Part shown: positions 61,237 to 64,000 of the stretch, piece by piece
How positions within the stretch are numbered: the stretch's first letter is position 1
Layout of the letters: each line of letters begins with the position of its first letter
Source of the DNA: Methylovirgula sp. 4M-Z18
GTDB lineage: Bacteria > Pseudomonadota > Alphaproteobacteria > Rhizobiales > Beijerinckiaceae
DNA: 64,000 bases
NCBI RefSeq assembly: GCF_037890675.1
Contig: NZ_CP149574.1
Coordinates: 3,820,874 to 3,884,873 of the forward strand
Direction: 5' to 3'
The notes under the pieces: generated by a model
Told to the model about the DNA's origin: nothing
The model's database searches: none
The model's input: only the letters and a program-made list of their open reading frames with translations
Program-made: the position numbers and the translations under genes

Positions 61237-61963
61237 GGCCAAACGCTGCGACCGATTGTTGCAGCCGGCGAGCCCAGCCAGCCGCGCTATGTTCTTATAT
61301 TGTTCTCGCACAAGAAATGGAAATTGTCCATCATTATCGACGCGCAGGACGCAATGCCTGACAAGGGCGATCGGGGCATCTGCCGAGCCAGAAGGGCTGA
61401 TCTGTGGCAAATGGAAGAGACTGCTGGTGCATTGTCCGGCGGGGAAATCGGAGTCTGAAGCGTGCTCGGTATCTCCGAGTGCATCAACGGCGCGCTGGTT
61501 GGCGGTGGCGAGGCGATCTTCGTGGCCTCGCACCGGCTCGCGAGCCTTCAGCGGACCGCTGGACGCGGCAATGTGAGGCGAGGTGTCGGGCCCGGCGCAG
61601 GCCGTACGCCGCCGGCGTCGATGATGATGGCGATCACGAGGGGCTCCGAGCCTTGGTCAGCCTGACTGGCCGCTATCTGTCGCACAGCTCCATGTAACGC
61701 ATTTGACGGTCAGGGTCTTCGTCACCGTGCGTGCCGATTCCAGCAAGCGGAAGCCTGTCTATGGCAAATTGCCCAATTTCGATGGTTGCCGCGCCGGCCA
61801 TATGTGAGACTATTCGTTGAGGCTGAGAATTTTGTTCGCAAGCGTTGGTCGAGGAAAGCGCTCCGGCCTGCCGGGCGAAACTGCATTGATAACGCTAACC
61901 TTGCGGGTCATCGCGCGCGTGGCACGTTGGCGAAAAGGACAAACCAAAGGGAGGGGGTACATC
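61237..61963. other. Long intergenic stretch, no gene supported
   Basis: About 730 bases. Several short frames exist on both strands, but none has a recognisable domain together with a good ribosome-binding site. It may contain further decayed remnants near the broken SRAP gene, plus the promoter of the exported protein at 61964. Confidence 0.4.
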
Positions 61964-62845
61964 ATGCGGCTGCTTTGGACGATCCTACTGGCACTGGCGA
62001 GCAGTGCGGCTCTCGCGGCCTCGCCCCAGGACGATTATATCGCGGCGCGCGACAAGGCGATTGCCGCTATTGAACAGCTTCAAAAGTCACATGCCAATCA
62101 GGAAGCCGTTGATGCCGCGGATACGAAGGCGCTGGCGGATCTTCGCAACCGCCTCGCCACGATTGTCGCCCCCTTTGCGGTGGCAGGCTTTCCCGACGCC
62201 GGCGAGATGAATCTTCAAACCCTCAACCCCGACCCAGGGGAGCAAGGATTTGGAATGCTCGACGGGCTCAGGCATGCTCAGAGCGAAGGCCGGGCGAGCA
62301 TCGTCGCAACGACCCGTGGCCTCGTCGAGCGCTGGCTCAAGTCCAAAGCAAAGGCACTGCCGTCGAACCTCGATCAAGCCCTGAAACTGGATGACTTCTA
62401 CACGTCCGCCATGAGCAGCGACGCCACGTTTTCGGGAACGCTCGACTTTCCACTCAAAATGCCTGACGGCGCCGATATTGCGATTGCGCGGCTCGGCGTT
62501 TGGGCGCAGGACATCGGACCATGGCGCGAATATGAGCTCGTCGTGACGATCGCGAAAGGCGACAGCGTCCTCATTGCTGATGTTCCTGCCACATCGTCTG
62601 TTTCCAAGATTGCGACTTGCGAGGCGATATGGACCTCCGCCGCAGCCACCGCCGAAAAGCTCAACAAGGTCCACGTGGCTTCAAACATCCAGAACAAGCA
62701 GGCTTCCGAGGCTGCCGAAGCGGCGGAGAACAAGGGGGATCGCGACTACCGCAAATGCATGGGAGAGCATTTGCCGCACGAATCTGTCTTTTCGGCACTT
62801 CTCAAACAGGCACAGGATTTGGCCGATCTCCTGGTCGCCAAATAG
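61964..62845 (+). CDS. Exported protein of unknown function
   Basis: A 293-residue protein with a clear signal peptide (MRLLWTILLALASSAALA, cleavage before ASPQDDY) and a very strong GGGAGGGGG ribosome-binding region. The mature part is helical at the start (AARDKAIAAIEQLQKSHANQ) and carries two cysteines (IATCEAIW and YRKCMGEHL) that could pair in the periplasm. I know no family for it. A second exported protein gene follows 94 bases downstream and may be cotranscribed. Confidence 0.75.
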   Translation: MRLLWTILLALASSAALAASPQDDYIAARDKAIAAIEQLQKSHANQEAVDAADTKALADLRNRLATIVAPFAVAGFPDAGEMNLQTLNPDPGEQGFGMLDGLRHAQSEGRASIVATTRGLVERWLKSKAKALPSNLDQALKLDDFYTSAMSSDATFSGTLDFPLKMPDGADIAIARLGVWAQDIGPWREYELVVTIAKGDSVLIADVPATSSVSKIATCEAIWTSAAATAEKLNKVHVASNIQNKQASEAAEAAENKGDRDYRKCMGEHLPHESVFSALLKQAQDLADLLVAK

Positions 62846-62939
62846 CCCCGCCCCCTTACCGCGCCATGAGAGCCGGACAAGCTAACCTGGCACACTGCTA
62901 ATGCCGTCGTGAGGCCTACAGCAACCAAGGGAGCGGCCA

Positions 62940-63428
62940 ATGAGAACTGCGAACAAACGCGTTTTGACGGCGATCGTGCTGTCGCTGTATGCATGCGCGG
63001 CGCCCGCCGCCGACTGGGTCCCATATGGAAATGCACGATTTCAATATTGGATCGATATCCCCCCAGACTTCTCAGCCGTTGAGGAGTCTCAAAATGGTGA
63101 CGGCGGCGTGGCCACGTCGAAGGACGAAAAAACGGAGCTCAGTGTCTGGGGCAGTTATCTATCGGATAGTACATTCTCCGAAGAGATGATATCGCGGATA
63201 GAGCAAGATCAGGCTGATGGCTGGAATGTTACGTATCAAAAGCGGCAGTCAAATTGGGCCGTTTGGTCAGGGACGAAAGGAACGCGTATTTTCTACGAAC
63301 GCTCGATACCGGTCTGCGCGGAAGCTGCCGCCTACTATCGCCTTGAGTACGATAAAGAGATATCGGAAACGATGGAGAAAATTATTTCCCGCCTGAACAG
63401 GTCGCTTCGTTCAGGCCAATGCCGTTAA
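62940..63428 (+). CDS. Small exported protein of unknown function
   Basis: A 162-residue protein with a signal peptide (MRTANKRVLTAIVLSLYACA, cleaved near APAA). The mature domain begins DWVPYGNARFQYWIDIPPDF and looks like the many small periplasmic proteins with a PsbP/LpqN-like beta-sandwich that share YxxxRFxYxIDxP; two cysteines (PVCAEAA and the terminal GQCR) may form a disulfide. Function unknown. It lies on the same strand after another exported protein gene. Confidence 0.75.
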   Translation: MRTANKRVLTAIVLSLYACAAPAADWVPYGNARFQYWIDIPPDFSAVEESQNGDGGVATSKDEKTELSVWGSYLSDSTFSEEMISRIEQDQADGWNVTYQKRQSNWAVWSGTKGTRIFYERSIPVCAEAAAYYRLEYDKEISETMEKIISRLNRSLRSGQCR

Positions 63429-63498
63429 TTGACCAAGCTCGGCGAGCTTTTGAATCAGGTTTCGAAAATCAGCAAAAGCCAATTATTGGGTCCTGACC

Positions 63499-64000
63499 CT
63501 ATTTCTTGGGTTCCGCCCACGTGTATGCGCGGATGGAGTCCGGTTTCATCTCGATCGAAAAACCGGGCGCCGAGGGCGGCATATAGGCCGCGTTCCGAAT
63601 GACGCACGGGTCCACGAAGTGCTCGTGCAGATGATCGACATATTCGATCACCCTGCCCTCCTTGGTGCTCGAAACGCATAGATAGTCGATCATCGACAGG
63701 TGCTGCACGTATTCGCATAGGCCTACACCGCCAGCATGCGGCCAGACGGGCAGGTTGTATTTCGCCGCGATGAGCAACACGGCCAAGACCTCGTTCAGTC
63801 CGCCCATGCGGCAGGAATCGATCTGGACGATATCGATCGCGCCTTCGGCGATGAATTGCTTGAACATGATGCGGTTCTGGCACATCTCGCCGGTCGCCAC
63901 TTTCATCGGCGCGACGGCCTGCCGGATCTTGCGATGCCCCGCAATGTCATCGGGGCTGGTTGGCTCTTCGATGAAGAACGGCTTGGCAAAGGCGAGCTCC
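63499..64000 (-). CDS. L-fuconate dehydratase (enolase superfamily), N-terminal part outside window
   Basis: The last 167 residues of an enolase-superfamily enzyme; the frame is open to the edge of the window, so the start lies beyond it. Visible are FFIEEPTSPDDIAGHRKI (metal-binding Glu), VATGEMCQNRIMFKQ, the DIVQIDSCRMGGLNE barrel strand, and WPHAGGVGLCEYVQHLSM with the catalytic His. HLHEHFVDPCVIRNAAYMPP near the end is characteristic of L-fuconate dehydratases. It dehydrates L-fuconate to 2-keto-3-deoxy-L-fuconate in L-fucose breakdown. Neighbouring pathway genes would lie beyond position 64000. Confidence 0.9.
   Translation of the reverse strand, partial: ELAFAKPFFIEEPTSPDDIAGHRKIRQAVAPMKVATGEMCQNRIMFKQFIAEGAIDIVQIDSCRMGGLNEVLAVLLIAAKYNLPVWPHAGGVGLCEYVQHLSMIDYLCVSSTKEGRVIEYVDHLHEHFVDPCVIRNAAYMPPSAPGFSIEMKPDSIRAYTWAEPKK

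Noticed and set aside
61404-61697. Arg/Trp-rich plus-strand frame in the long gap
   Set aside because: Composition typical of non-coding GC-rich DNA; no domain, no ribosome-binding site.
1-64000. CRISPR arrays, rRNA or tRNA genes, intact insertion sequences
   Set aside because: None seen: no regularly spaced direct repeats outside the autotransporter, no transposase or integrase motifs, no tRNA cloverleaf recognised by eye.

Overview
The window reads as an ordinary high-GC chromosomal stretch of an alphaproteobacterium, most likely of the order Hyphomicrobiales (Rhizobiales). This rests on the protein repertoire (GlxA-type, GcvA-type and HutC-type regulators, a polar amino acid ABC importer, DUF779 and TfoX-domain proteins, a glycine-rich autotransporter), on a candidate SOS box of the alphaproteobacterial GAAC-N7-GAAC type, and on short CCGGGC-rich palindromes. 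No rRNA, tRNA, CRISPR array, prophage or intact insertion sequence was recognised. I cannot name the genus.

Layout. 1-9 kb: end of a VOC ring-cleaving dioxygenase with an MhqD-like hydrolase, an RND efflux pump pair, and a peroxiredoxin-like protein convergent with a LysR regulator. 8.5-12 kb: an aldehyde module made of a GAF-Fis regulator without an AAA+ domain, an aldehyde dehydrogenase and a DUF779 protein, with a 20-bp dyad upstream and an elaborate nested palindrome inside. 12-21 kb: a TMADH/dienoyl-CoA-reductase-like flavoenzyme, a Q-rich WxxGxW-repeat protein, a possible SOS-controlled micro-ORF, a DJ-1/isonitrile-hydratase-like protein paired with a plant-like SABATH methyltransferase, an alcohol dehydrogenase and small enzymes.

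22-29 kb: a compact L-pipecolate/lysine catabolic cluster (HglS-type 2-oxoadipate dioxygenase, D-2-hydroxyglutarate dehydrogenase, AmaB-type aldehyde dehydrogenase, AmaA-type oxidase) behind a divergent LysR gene. 28.8-35 kb: a five-gene operon of a polar amino acid ABC importer followed by a histidine-ammonia-lyase homologue that lacks the Ala-Ser-Gly triad, divergent from a HutC-like GntR regulator. 35-40 kb: GH3, GH144-like and GH15-like glycosidases in one operon, plausibly for beta-1,2-glucan or other glucans. 40-49 kb: a SbmA-like ABC protein with a degenerate nucleotide-binding domain, an M20 peptidase, a class I aldolase, and an autotransporter divergent from a sulfotransferase.

49.7-58.5 kb is the most coherent candidate system: a 2-aminobenzoate-CoA-ligase-like enzyme, a MarR regulator and a seven-gene operon starting with a flavin monooxygenase/old-yellow-enzyme fusion (2-aminobenzoyl-CoA monooxygenase/reductase or salicylyl-CoA 5-hydroxylase type), then SDR, thioesterase, Rid protein, cupin, fumarylacetoacetate-hydrolase-like protein and a second SDR. 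The ligase and the operon share an AT-rich operator-like motif, tying the two transcription units together. The window ends with an MscS channel, an ornithine-cyclodeaminase-family protein, small exported proteins, a broken SRAP gene and the C-terminal part of an L-fuconate dehydratase.
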